Shown here: piece by piece, positions 11,096-22,539 of the stretch
How positions within the stretch are numbered: position 1 is the first letter of the stretch
Layout: the number at the start of each line of letters is the position of its first letter
Assembly: GCF_964656455.1 (NCBI RefSeq)
Contig: NC_135719.1
Coordinates: forward strand, 73,892,283-73,956,282
Length of the DNA stretch: 64,000 nucleotides
DNA from: Halichoerus grypus
Lineage: Eukaryota > Chordata > Mammalia > Carnivora > Phocidae
Direction of reading: 5' to 3'
Program-made: the position numbers and the translations under genes
The notes under the pieces: generated by a model
Database searches by the model: none
The model's input: the letters and a program-made list of their open reading frames with translations, nothing else
Told to the model about the DNA's origin: nothing

Positions 11096-12670
11096 AGGAG
11101 GTGAAATAAAGGAAAAATGGCATTTTAAGTGGATAAGAAACATTAGGTAGCATTTTAAATAAAATGTTTTTACTTACAGAAATCAGGGAAATATATCATA
11201 TTGGATGATTAGATTCTCTTCAGAGAATGCCAGCCAGTTTAAGATTGCAGAAGAAGGACGTGTTTTAGAAGTAATTTTAAATATGAGTTGTGTTTATTAG
11301 CAAAGATAGGAGTAGTTTCTCCTAGATTTACTACATTTCGTTTATCACACCATATTGAATAAGTAATTTGGCATTAAACAAAATAAAATCCCAGTGGTTA
11401 GATCAAAAGTTTCACTCTTCAGCAGTTGGTGCTGCCATTGTTGGAGGACTCCCTCCAACAATTTCCTTGGTGGCAGCACCAAGGAAATACAGAATGAATC
11501 TAAAATGAAAGGGCAAAGCAGGAAGCACAAGTAAAAAGATTTGAAAGAGATGACAGGCCAGAAGTCTGGGTGACTTTAAAGGATAAGAAGCTTCAATCTA
11601 CCTGGATGGCAATAAAATACTCCTTGTTTCAATTGTGCCGAAAAAACATGTACCTAATTCTGCATTCACAACAGCATTGGCATGGCTGACCAACTATAGT
11701 TATACCTACAAGTAGAACAGGAAGAACAGAGTAAATCCTATTTCATTGGGAAAATACTAACAGTTGATTCCTTTCCAAAGCTCCAAGATGCCATATGGAT
11801 GGAAAATATCCAAGTGCTCTGAGCTATAGAATTATCTGAAATGGTAAAATCTACAATCTCAAAAATGTAAAGGTAGATACAGTCTGCTTGGCTCCATGGC
11901 CCAAACTGGATTCAATTTTCCAAGTCTAGCTCATATCCAAGAACACAAATAATCATTGCCACACAAAATAAATGTGGGGAAAGAGCCACACTGATAAATA
12001 GTGATTCATATATTCAAATAGAAAAAGGGAAGACAGAAAACAAGTTAGGACATAGTCCTGGCAGAGGGGTCTAAATTGACATATTGTGGCCTTGTAGTTA
12101 TCTGATTTATTCACATTTTTATAATTTGATTACAAAATAAAACCTTTTATTCTGAGCAGTAGTTTTACAAGTACTTAATTTTCAGATTTCCCCCAAAAGG
12201 AATAATTTTCCCTATTATAAACTATTATAGGTGGTCCTTTCTCAGTGTGTCTGAAAGAGACTTTGTAGCCTGTTCTTATCCAGTGTTATGGGAGTTTATA
12301 CTTAAGACCTAAATCTTCACAGGTAGATGCCAAATAATGAAGCCATCTCTAAAAAGTTCAATCATCTAAAAGATTCCAATAGGATACAGGACCTCAGGTG
12401 CCATTGATTGAAAATGATGTTTGTCACACAATCTAGCTTTATTCAGTTTATTTATGTATGCTGCACTGATTGTAGAACAAAATTGTAATGAAATATATTT
12501 GCATTTATAACCTAAGTCTACTGCAGGTACCCTAGAATTTCTGGAGCATATCCAATTCCATATAATCTTATTCTTTTTAACAAATTAAATGTTACTTAAT
12601 TTGTATGCCTTTGTAAAACTTTTCATAAAATAAATTTACAATTCAGAAAAAAATTATCTGCAAGTAGAAT
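11096..12670. other. unique sequence containing a palindrome cluster
   Basis: I see no transposon or gene signature across this 1.6 kb apart from the inverted repeats at 11426-11488, listed separately. Base composition is ordinary A/T-rich mammalian DNA. Confidence 0.6.
11426..11488. repeat. overlapping perfect inverted repeats
   Basis: Three perfect stems share one 63-bp stretch. The outer stem pairs 11426-11437 (TTGGTGCTGCCA) with 11471-11482. The inner stem pairs 11438-11447 (TTGTTGGAGG) with 11452-11461, leaving a 4-nt loop. An alternative stem pairs 11461-11472 (ATTTCCTTGGTG) with 11477-11488, loop GCAG. The outer and inner arms are contiguous on the left but separated by 9 nt on the right. 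Confidence 0.92.
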
Positions 12671-12674
12671 TCCT

Positions 12675-13720
12675 TTTTTCTTTTATTTAGAAAAACGCTA
12701 TTATCACGCCTAAAATGTATTTTAAATCTAAATCTCTTTCTGTTTAAGATATAGTCCCAGAAAGGAATATCCAGAGACAACAGCCCCTTGAGACCCACTC
12801 CCAATCAGGCACAGTGTAGGATTAGCATGGAATAGCTCAAGTCAGTGACCATTTACCAACATCCCACTGTACCTTGTTATACACCGTGCTTCATTCTGAG
12901 CACATTAGAATGACTTAAAGCCTTCTAGGTTAGTCCTTCAGGCTTCAAAAGGACAATCCTTTTTGTTTCAGACTCTCCAGGAAATGGGGACTAAGAGCTG
13001 CACTGACTTCCCCTAACTTGTCCTTGGCAGCATCACTGGAATAAAGGTGCCCTGAGGGACCTGTGTAGACCCAACTATCCCCTGGAATAGCAACAGCTGT
13101 AACCCGGGAAAGACTTTTCAGTCTAGTCTTCTTGAATGGCTTACTGGATTGTTTTCCCCTCTCCATTTCGTTCTCACTTCCTGGAACTGCTGAGAAGATC
13201 AAAGTTTCTCATCTTTTCAGGTAGATTGTTTTTCTCTTTGCATTTTAGGTCTACTTTCTTGGCAATTTCCTCACTTTATCTTCTAATTTTTTTTAACTTC
13301 TTACTTTATTACTTTTCATTAACTCTTTTTGTCTCTGGTCTTCCTTTTTGTAGCAACCTGTTATATACTTGAGGGATGTAGTATTTTTCTTTGATAGGGA
13401 TACAAGTGCTCATTTTTTGGAGTCTTCTTAGCCCAGTCTAGAGCCTTTCCCCCAGGTTGCATTTCTTTGTTTATTTGAGTCTCCAGCGTTGGCACAAAGC
13501 GATGCTTGATTTTCCACTCATCTATAAGCATGGGGCTGTATAAATTGACTCGAAGATCTGAGCTCCAGGACAGGCTTGCTTGTAAAAGTGAAGCAGGGGT
13601 TTCACTGTATGGTTATCTGACTGACTTGTTTTACCAGGTAACCCTGAGATCATTATCTCTAGCTCTTCTTAGGCTATCGAGAGTCCCCAAGAAGAATCCT
13701 ACAAGCCACTGACCAGAGGG
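12675..13720 (-). pseudogene. unidentified coding-like relic, possible processed pseudogene
   Basis: On the minus strand an open stretch of about 88 codons ends with a stop near 12945. Its protein is hydrophilic and non-repetitive in the middle (for example SKPFKKTRLKSLSRV). Further 5' another frame stays open for about 50 codons around 13395-13555 (containing EWKIKHRFVPTLETQINKE), with stops and frameshifts between the two. Downstream of the last stop, a minus-strand AATAAA lies at about 12682-12687, followed by an A-rich run. This pattern fits a decayed retrocopy with a 3' UTR. I do not recognise the parent gene, and chance open frames remain possible. No target duplication was found. Confidence 0.3.
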
Positions 13721-13859
13721 TCCAATACTGGCTGCTAAGATTCTGGAAACCAAATGGAATCAAGGGTTAGAAATGGAAATGTCTCATTCAGGTGGAAATA
13801 TTCGCTTAATGGTTTTTCAATCAGCGCCTCCAGACTTAACTTAAAACAGATTTCCATAC

Positions 13860-13961
13860 CGGGGCGCCTGGGTGAATTAGTCGGTTAAGTGTCCAACTCC
13901 TGATTTTAGCTCAGGTCGTGATCTCCGGGTTCTGAGATCGAGCCCCACATCAGGTTCTGCC
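13860..13961 (+). mobile_element. Can-SINE, 3'-truncated and without A-tail
   Basis: Only the tRNA-like head and start of the body are present (GGGGCGCCTGGGTGAATTAG to ATCAGGTTCTGCC). There is no pyrimidine tract, no AATAAA and no poly(A). It is still bounded by a perfect 17-bp target duplication, AAAACAGATTTCCATAC, at 13843-13859 and 13962-13978. Confidence 0.93.
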
Positions 13962-13978
13962 AAAACAGATTTCCATAC

Positions 13979-15256
13979 AATTTTGCTTTTAGCCCTACAT
14001 TTACTGCCACTTTTGGAGATACATATGGTCACAAATTCTTGAGTCTTTTTATTCATTGTTTAATTATTTATCAGTTTTCCTGACTGCTGGCTTCAAATCA
14101 GCTTTCCAAGTTCTGCTAAGTCAGTCAGTCAAGACTAGTATATCTTCTTTTCAAGTTCAAAATTGTGAGGTTGTTGGCCCTCACCAGTTCTTTGGCCTTA
14201 TGATGGTAAGCTTGTGGATCTCAATGGAGTAGTGTTGCTCCCAAGGGGTACACTGGAAGTTTGTAGAATGGTTTTTTGTTTGTTGGCTTTTTTTTGGTTA
14301 TCACAATGATTCAGGGATACTGCTGGCATTTGATACACAGGAGATAACCTCATTTTTGTCATTCTGTAAGTATTTTGCCTGTTGGTTCATATCACAGTCC
14401 AGTCCTAGAAAAGAATTCTGGCTCTAGACACAGTTCTGAAATATAGACTCTGAGTTCAGCAGAAATGCCCTAAGTGAAAATTATTTTTTTACATTTGTAA
14501 AGGTAATTTTGCTTTTTTATTTCACTTTGATCTGATCACAAAGAAAATTTTTCCTTTTCTAATATCTATTTATCCACTCAGAAATGCAAATTAGTTATAT
14601 TGATTTTATTAACAGTACTTAGAAAAATTAAGCAAGCTGAGTTTGCAGAAGTGCTAGCTGTTGTTTTTGTTTCTTTTCACATTTTTAATTGCATCCTCCA
14701 TGAGAACGCATAAGTAAGCCTTGAGTCAAATTTATGATAAATGCAATTAATTCAAATATTTAAAAATAATTAATGGCAGCCTCAAAAAGAGCAAAATTAA
14801 TAAAATCTACAAACCAATTTTAAAAACTTCAATTATTGTCTTATTTGGCTTGAACAACTCTAAAACATGAGTCCCCACTAGCATACTTAGGAACTGAGAA
14901 AAGGAAGGAAAAGGGGAATAGTTCATTTTTTTTCTCAAAAAAATAAAAATATAACACTATGAGAGTGCATTGATTATTCCTCAAAGGGACTCAGTGTACC
15001 GTCAAAAGAGTAATTCCCTTACTATCACTTCCTCGCAGTTTAAAAGCCACAAAATGGAGAAATGAGGAGTTCTCATGCCAATAAGGATTCTCTTTCAATA
15101 CCCGGAAGTTAATATTTTCATCACACATATACTAATGTATATCTTATTTCCCCTGCAATTTGCATCATCTTGCATTATTCTACATAAACGAAGACTTCCA
15201 GAAAAGGATTAAAATGATGTTGTACTTAGTGTTTCATCTTCAAAAGTTCACATGAG
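13979..15256. other. unique sequence
   Basis: No repeat family, RNA gene or exon-like signal recognised. It contains short T-tracts (for example near 14289-14296) and A/T-rich runs only. Confidence 0.6.
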
Positions 15257-15458
15257 GGTGCCTGGGCGGCTCAGTTGGTTAAGTGACTGCCTTTGGCTCA
15301 GGTCATGATCCTGGAGTCCTGGGATCGAGCCCCACATTGAGCCCCACATTGGGCTCCCAGCTCAGCAGGGAGCCTGCTCCTCCCTCTGACCCTCTCCCCT
15401 CTCATTCTGTTTCTCACTCTCTCTCTCTCTCAAATAAATAAATAAAATCTTTAAAAAA
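15257..15458 (+). mobile_element. Can-SINE with internal 14-bp duplication
   Basis: A full-length SINE flanked by the 15-bp duplication AAAAGTTCACATGAG at 15242-15256 and 15459-15473. Near 15328-15355 the body word GAGCCCCACATT is repeated in tandem, which is unusual among the copies here. Confidence 0.92.
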
Positions 15459-15473
15459 AAAAGTTCACATGAG

Positions 15474-16480
15474 AAGTCAAACTGTCAAAACTAATTAACC
15501 CATTATTTTTTGCAAAGGTAAGATAAATGTACATTGGTCATATTATACTAATGATTTGCCAGGTAATCTTGTTAAGTAATTTATACAATAGCCTGTTGGG
15601 CTACTGTGGTTAAAAATAATAAAAATACTTCTTATATAACATTAACAGAAGAAATTGCTAATATTAGAGAAAATTGTTTTTCCAAGCACATCACCATCAG
15701 TGGACTAACAGATTTAAACTGTTCAAAGCAATCACTCACTAAAGGGTTAATATATGGCGTATCTACCATGGCCACTTCTTGAGAATAAATCATTTATAAT
15801 AATAATTTTATTGCTTGAACTATTTGCATAGAATCTCCCTCATTCAAGTCATCAGTAAATATCTTTGTTTTCAAGGTTAGCTTAATGTATGTATAGGTAA
15901 CATTGCCACCTCATTCCCAGTGACACAATTTATATTATATTTTGAAGCAGGATTTCAATGCTTAGACTTTTGTGGGCAAAAAAATACTAGTATGCCCAAA
16001 AGTCTATTGTTTCTGTGCCTATAAATTACTCTTCTGGTAATTTCCCAGATGTTTCCAGCTTGCCACAGCTAGTTGAATACAGGCTAGTAAAAATCTCATT
16101 TCCACCATCCCAAGTCATTCATTCAGTAAATATTATAGAATGTCATAGACTTCCTTTTCCAAAAGAAGCTTCAGAGCAGCTCAGGGAATAGAACGAGGGG
16201 GCTATGCATATCAAATATTTTATCTCTAAAGAAAAAGTAAAAATGTATCGAGTATATCCCAAACACAAAATATTTTATTAATCCTTTAAAGACATATATA
16301 TCTATGGGAGTGTATTAAAAAGGTTTGGAAAATGTCATTCACACCCAGCAATAATAAAAAGTCATATAAACCAAAAAATAATCACTTTTCTTGTATCCAG
16401 CAGAGAACTAACATCACAAAGCAATCAAGTAACCTGAAATCTAAGAAAAGACAGCTCTTCCAAGAAAGAAAGTGAGCTCT
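15474..16480. other. unique sequence
   Basis: About 1 kb of A/T-rich DNA with no recognised repeat or coding signal. Confidence 0.55.
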
Positions 16481-17594
16481 GGCTAAATTGTAGCAGAGTA
16501 TGTGGGGGAGAGATACTCAACATACATACATAAGATTTCCTTTAAAATTTTTAACAAATTTCTAAGGGCTCATTGTGAGCTAGCAAGAGCATATAAAATC
16601 CCTGAGAACTGCTAACAAAAGGAGGGTCCACTTGCAGGTTCTTTTCTACCGACATTTACTGGGCACCAAGGAAAAAAGCTGTGGGCAGGGCAAGAGACCA
16701 GAGAAATCCTTTCTCAGTACTACAAACCTGGGAAGGAGAGCAACCACTGCTGTGGAAAAATCTCAAAGCTCCACCAGATCCTTCTCCCCTGTGGAATTAA
16801 ACTCTTAGGCCAGTGGGCAAAGGGCAGAAAACCTGTTGCTTCTAGGGCACAGATGAAGCCCCTTTGAATCTGAAGAAAGGGTAAAAGAAAAAATTCCTGT
16901 ATCCCTAAAGAAGGGATAGAAAACCCAGACCACGAATGGTCTCCTATTGCCGAAGAGGGGCTGAAAATTCTCACACATAAGATCCACCATGGCAAAATTT
17001 GGCTGCCACATAGAGGAGAAGCAGGATCGCTGAGAAGGCTCCCCACTGAGACCCCAAAACAGATGGCATCCCTCAAACTAAGCCTGGGCTAGGATACACA
17101 GAATAACCTTTGCTCCCACCTCTAGGCCAATAAACGCTGAGTAGCAAGCACTCACAGTTTTCCATCTTAAGAAAGTCAAGAGGATGGAGACAAAACCCCC
17201 TCTGAAGCATAAGCACAATGAAGGACAAAAGTAAAAGATGGAGAAGAAACATAACTCTGTAGCAACCCATACCATATATATAAGGTAATGCTAGAAAGAT
17301 CTGCAATTGGTTTTGCACAGAAGGTAATCAGAGCAACACAAAACAACTCACTCCTGAGTACTTGGATACAAACTCCAACATTAATGACCTAGAAGAAAAG
17401 CCTTGCCCATTTCTAGACATTAATTCTGTTTACTTTGGTCTTTACTGTTCTACGTAAATATGAGCATTCAGAAGAAAAAAAAATCTCTTGTGAAGAGACT
17501 AAGGAGTAAGCATGACCAGACCCAAGATGAACCAGATATTGAAACTATCAGACAGGGAGTAAAAATAAGTGTTCTTAATATGTCAATGGCTCTA

Positions 17595-17920
17595 AGTCAG
17601 TCAGAGAAAGACAAATAGCATGTGATTTCACTCATATATGGAATTTAGTAAATAAAACAGATGAACATAGGGGGAGGGAAGGAAAAATAAAATAAGACAA
17701 AAACACAGAGGGAGAGACAAACCATAAGAGATCCTTAACTATAGGAAACAAACTGAGGGTTACTGGAAGGGAGGTGGGTTGGGGATGGGTTAACTGGGTG
17801 ATAGGCATTAAGGAGGGCACCTGAAATAATGAGTACTGGGTATTGTATGCAACTGATGAATCACTAAATTCTACCTCTGAAACTAATAATGCAGTAAATG
17901 TTAATAAAAATTAAAAAAAA
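17595..17920 (+). mobile_element. 5'-truncated carnivore L1
   Basis: The L1 3' end runs from the last ORF2 codons (AGTCAGAGAAAGACAAATA, TTTCACTCATATATGGAA) through the 3' UTR (AAACAAACTGAGGG, GGTGATAGGCATTAAGGAGG, GGGTATTGTATGCAACTGAT) to an A-tail. The target duplication is ATGTCAATGGCTCTA at 17580-17594 and ATGTCAGTGGCTCTA at 17921-17935, with one mismatch. It is more diverged than the copies at 7.8 and 51.9 kb. Confidence 0.92.
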
Positions 17921-18111
17921 ATGTCAGTGGCTCTAGTTTAAAAGATGGACAGAATGTATTGAGAGGAGAATTTCAGCCAATAGATGGAAAAATCTAATGG
18001 AAATACAAGAAATACGAAGCATAGTAACAAGATGAATACTTTTGACAGGCTCATAAGTAGACTCAACACAACTAAGGAAAGAATCAGTAAACTTGAAAAT
18101 AGGACAATAGA

Positions 18112-18305
18112 GGGGCACCTGGGTGGCTCAGTCGTTATGCATCTGCCTTCGGCTCAGGTCATGATTCCAGGGTCCTGGGATCGAGCCCCGCATCAGGCTC
18201 CCTGCTCTGCAGGAAGCCTGCTTCTCCCTCTCCCACTCCCCCTGCTTGTGTTCCCTCTTTCACTGTGTCTCTCTCTGTCAAATAAATAAATAAAATCTTT
18301 AAAAA
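18112..18305 (+). mobile_element. Can-SINE
   Basis: A full-length SINE in old L1 ORF1 sequence, with the perfect 16-bp duplication AAAATAGGACAATAGA at 18096-18111 and 18306-18321. An ORF of about 100 codons running through it is host L1 plus SINE by chance. Confidence 0.95.
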
Positions 18306-19980
18306 AAAATAGGACAATAGAAATTTCATAAATCAAAGCACAAAGAAAGAGCATCCAGGATTTATCAAAGAGTCTAAAATTTGTATAATTGAATCCTAGA
18401 GGAGAAGAAAGAAAGAATTAGGTAGAAGATATGTTTGAACACACAATGGCTGAGAATTTTCCAAAAATGATAAAACACATCAAATCAAAAGAATGAGAGA
18501 TAAAAAAATTAGAACAGAAGATAGGAGAGAGGAATCTGGAGTATACAGTTTTAAGTTTCTTATACTACGCAGGAAGCAATAATATTATTTAAAGGTAGAC
18601 TGTTATTAAAGATGAATATTTAAAACCCACTAAAAATTCAAAGGTGTATAAATAAAATATAATTGATTTTTAAACAAAAACAATAACATTATATTGTGGA
18701 GTTTATAACCTGTCATACATGTAAAACGTGGTAATAGCATAAAGTCAAGGTAGGGAAGAAATAGAAGTACACTATTAAAAAGTCCATCTCCTCTATATAG
18801 TATAATACCGCTTGAAGGTAGACTGTGATAAGTTAAAGATACATGTATAAACAAAAGCAACCACTAAAATAACAAAAGAAAGAGTTCTTTAGATTTAGAA
18901 AGTGTAGCAGCGGTTGCTTGGGGATGCCATTGGTTACAGGGACAAGGGTTTGCATGGAGTTCAGGCAGAAAAGCATGAAGTAATGGAGTGATACGTTCAC
19001 TATACTGATTGTAGTGATAGTTTCATGTGTATACACCTTTCAAAACTTACCAATTGTACCCTTAAATATGTGCAGTTATTTATATCAATTATACCTCAGT
19101 AAAACTGTTTTTAGGAAACTCTAGCAAGCAAACAGCCTATTTTTTAAAAATGAGCAAAATATTTGAACAGACACTTCCCCGATGAAAGTATATAAATGGT
19201 CAAACAAAAGATGTTCATGAAAAGATGCTCAGCACCATTAGTCATTAGGGAAACACAAGTTAAAACTACATCGAGATGTCACTTCACATCCTTAAGGTGT
19301 CTGACAACACTGAGTGGTGATGAAGATTCAGAACAACTGGAACTCTGATACATTGTTGCTGGAAATGAAAAATCATACAGCCACTCTGGAAAACAGGTTG
19401 GCAATTTCCTACAAAGTTAAACCTACTTATCTACCATAAAATACAGTGGTTCTGTTCCTAAGGTAAATTTATCCAAGAGAAATGCAAGTTTGTGTTCTTA
19501 TAAAAAGCTATACATGAAAGTTTCTGGAAACAATCTAAATGTCCCTAAACTCATGAATGGATACACAAACTGTGAAACACCCATATATAAGGGAACACTA
19601 CTTAGAAATAGAAGGGAACAAATTGACACAACACAAATGAATCTCAAAAATATTTTACTGAGCAAAAGAAATAAAATGCAATGGAACATTTACTATATGA
19701 TCCCATTTATATAAAATCCTAGAATAGGCAAAGCTAATCTGTGGATTGGCAAATAGATTGGGGGTTGCCCAGGGCTAGGAATGGAAAGAGAATGGCTGGA
19801 AAGCAGGGCAAGAGATCTTTTTGGAGTGATAGTGTTAGTCTAAATCTTGATTGTGGTAGTGGTTACATGAGTATAGAAATTTTGTCAAAATTGATCAGGC
19901 TGTATGTATACAAATGAGTGCATTTTATTTTATGTAAAGTTCACCTTAATATCTATTTCAAACTAAAAAAGAAAATTTAA

Positions 19981-20425
19981 GGTCATGGTGGTAGTCAGTG
20001 AGGGGAAAGAAATCATCCCAGTTCCTTTTATCTACACCAAACCCTGGACTTAATTTTATTAATTGGAATTTTATGGATGGATTCCTACACAAATTCAGAG
20101 ATTCAGCAAGAAAAAAAAAATCTTACTTCCTCACAATACAGTCTCCTTTTAAAGGTCTGATAGAAGTAGAGACTAATGCTAGTTTATAGCATTTTATAGT
20201 TTTTAAACTATATTTACAAAGTTTTAACACTAAAGAAAAGTTTGTGATTTCTGGGCTGTGCATTCTACTTAATAGAACTATCCATTCTTATTAATCCTCT
20301 TAACCTTCCAAGGATGAAATGCTTGATAATTTCGACATAAGAAACACCACCAGAAGGCTTCATCTGTTATGTTGAGAATTGGTATGTTAACTTTCAAAAG
20401 CAGGATTCAAATTAATATGGACACT
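19981..20425. other. unassigned sequence
   Basis: No repeat or gene signature seen. Confidence 0.5.
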
Positions 20426-20429
20426 GACA

Positions 20430-20640
20430 ACTATGTCAAATAGCAAATAAAATATGCATAGAAAAGAGATTGGAAAAACACACACCAAAATGTCAACTAA
20501 GTTGTGGTACTATGGGTGATTACTTTCTCTTCTACTTACTAGTATTTTATAGTTTATATAGTGATAATTGTATTACTTTGTGATAAAAATGAGTAAAAAT
20601 TATTTGTAATTGTTTAAGCACAAATAGAAAGATAAATACA
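20430..20640 (+). repeat. possible ancient L1 3' end
   Basis: 'GATTGGAAAAACACACACC AAAATGTCAACT' (quoted in two parts), then 'TGGGTGATTACTTTCTCTTC', 'GTATTACTTTGTGATAAAAA' follow the word order of diverged L1 3' ends. No tail or target duplication remains. Confidence 0.4.
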
Positions 20641-21840
20641 TTTCTCATTGTCCTGCCTACCTCTTTATCTGAAAGTTTTATGCACCTGACACTGACAGTG
20701 TTTTAAGATGAGTAGAACATGTATGCTTTAGCTAACTTCTGAATATCTTTCCTAATTTTGAAAAGGGAGTTTTCCTGCCTACAGTTTCTATTTTCTAGCA
20801 CAAAGCTTGACTTGAGCAGCTGTATAAACATACATTGAAAATTCATACGTTGGCAATAGAAAGTTAAGCAGAGGCAGAGAGCATATTCTACAGGCATCTG
20901 GCCTTAGATCCTCTTCCCCAAGGACACTGACCTCTGAATAGCGTTGACAGGGCAGCTCATTCATCTATCGTAACATGGCCCTCCTACCAGCACTTCCCTT
21001 AACTTCAGAAAAGAGTAGGGTGGCCAGCTCCACCGTCTTAATCTCCGAAAGAGCTGCCAAGTTACTCTCCGCAACCAGACCTAGGAGAGGTTTTCCTTAT
21101 TTTTATATTCAAATTTCTACACATTTCTTATTCTATCTACAAACCCCAAAGTATTCTGCCTTGTAAGGTGAGAGCCTGAAATTTCAGTGCTCAGTCTACA
21201 GGTAACAAACGTATATCCCATGATATTCTTTATAGTCTCTGGTCCCTAATGTGAACTCAGACTGTTACACCAGGTAATTACAAACCAGCAGCAAATGACT
21301 TACGGGGGGAGGGAGGTTAAGGCAGGCAAACAACCTAAAGGGGAGAGCATAGCCTCAGCACTTTTTCTTTATGAAGCCCACCTGTTTTTGCTCCCCCCCA
21401 CTTTTTTTATGAATATAAAGAAGACATTGCAAGCTCAGATAGAGGTCTGTTTGATTGCTTCAAAGCCATTCCAGACCATCAAGGCAACCCTGTGTCATCC
21501 ACACTTTAATATTGATATGGGATTCCAAAGCAAACCCCAAAGCATGCCACTGTGCATTGTGTCTTCATTACTATCCTGGTCCTCTCTGACTTATCTTGCC
21601 TTAATAAAGTCCTTGTCTCCCTCTTCATCCCTGTTTTTTACATTGATATTCTTGGCTCCTTTGTGGTTGCTTCTGTAACTGACTAGTATAAAAATTGGAG
21701 TTAATTTATGTAAAAATTCAATAAGTGGTTATTATTGTTGTTTTTGTTAGTACCATAATCTACCTGGATTTTTCCCTCTCTAGTCTCAAAAACTTTGTTT
21801 TCCATCCTATCAAATTTGAAATCTTTTTATGCATTCTAGA
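20641..21840. other. unique sequence
   Basis: About 1.2 kb with no recognised repeat. Frames of 60 to 127 codons occur on the + strand near 20975-21678. They lack recognisable domains, and I do not call them genes. Confidence 0.55.
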
Positions 21841-21844
21841 CCCT

Positions 21845-21994
21845 TGCTACTCAAAGTGCACCTGCAGACCAGCATCATTAGTGTCACCTAGGAGCTTGTT
21901 CGAAATGCAGTATCTCAGGCCCAAACCAAGCCTGCGAAATCACAATCCACCTTTCAACAAGATGGCTTGTACACACTCTGCACTAGAAAAGCAC
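21845..21994 (+). repeat. MER5-like hAT MITE
   Basis: Reads TTGCTACTCAAAGTGCACC, CAGACCAGCATCATTAG, TGTCACCTAGGAGCTTGTTC, GAAATGCAGTATCTCAGGCC, then CAAGATGGCTTGT and CACTAGAAAAGCAC. The ends are imperfect inverted repeats. This matches the nonautonomous hAT-Charlie elements of the MER5 group from memory. The subfamily is uncertain. Confidence 0.75.
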
Positions 21995-22169
21995 GGAGCT
22001 AGAGCACTCATAGTTGGTGCCATTTTGCTTGTTCCAGTTTTCCTCTAATCTTCACTATGCCTCCTAATATCAGCAAATGAATCTTGGTAGTCTTTCCCAT
22101 TTTGTACTTTTCCCACATGCTATCTGACATTGCTGCATAAAATCAGTATCCTTGCCCCTTTTCTATGAC

Positions 22170-22490
22170 TGTCCAGATTTTACTAGTTATTCAAGGCCCA
22201 TCTCTAGGTCAACTTTTTCTTTGATGAAGAATTCAAAAACATTGTTTGACTTTGTTCTCTGGCCTGACCTCAGCACCCACTGGCTTTGCCAGACACCGGC
22301 ACTTAATTTTACTCAATCTACCATATTATTACAGACTCCCTTCTTTCTGCTTCATATCTACTAGTTTCATGTATCAACTGTATTCCCACAAAAAGACTGT
22401 AGGGACCATATCATACAGCCTCTATTCAGGATTACTCTTACCTTTGGTACTTAGAAAAATACTGTTGTATTGATTTAGCTAAGTTCCTCA
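22170..22490 (+). repeat. possible L2 3' region
   Basis: TTATTCAAGGCCCATCTCTAG, CTTTGATGAAGAATTC, a pyrimidine-rich centre and CTGTAGGGACCATATCATAC follow the order of L2 3' ends (clipped words only). It is highly diverged, so the call is tentative. The short gap 21995-22170 holds nothing I recognise. Confidence 0.4.
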
Positions 22491-22539
22491 GACATCGAAC
22501 AATAATAAAAATGTGAACTCTAGAAAAATGACAATATGT

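Larger units (their letters stand above)
16600..19980 (+). mobile_element. Second old L1 (L1M/HAL1-like), multiply interrupted
   Basis: The segment 16600-17575 resembles an L1 5' region. The segment 17936-18600 follows L1 ORF1 (GGCTGAGAATTTTCC near 18449). The segment 18800-18895 is inter-ORF sequence (GGTAGACTGTGATAAG). The segments 18900-19110 and 19140-19970 carry ORF2 C-terminal and 3' blocks (CATTAGTCATTAGGGAAACA, ACTCTGGAAAACAGG, AATCTAAATGTCCCTAAAC, GGTTGCCCAGGGCTAGG). Order and spacing suggest one or two overlapping old copies with large deletions. All frames are broken. A young L1 and a SINE are inserted in it. Confidence 0.75.

Noticed and set aside
17984..18289. 101-codon + strand ORF
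   Set aside because: It starts in old L1 ORF1 and ends in a SINE; the second half reads the tRNA-derived head in a chance frame.
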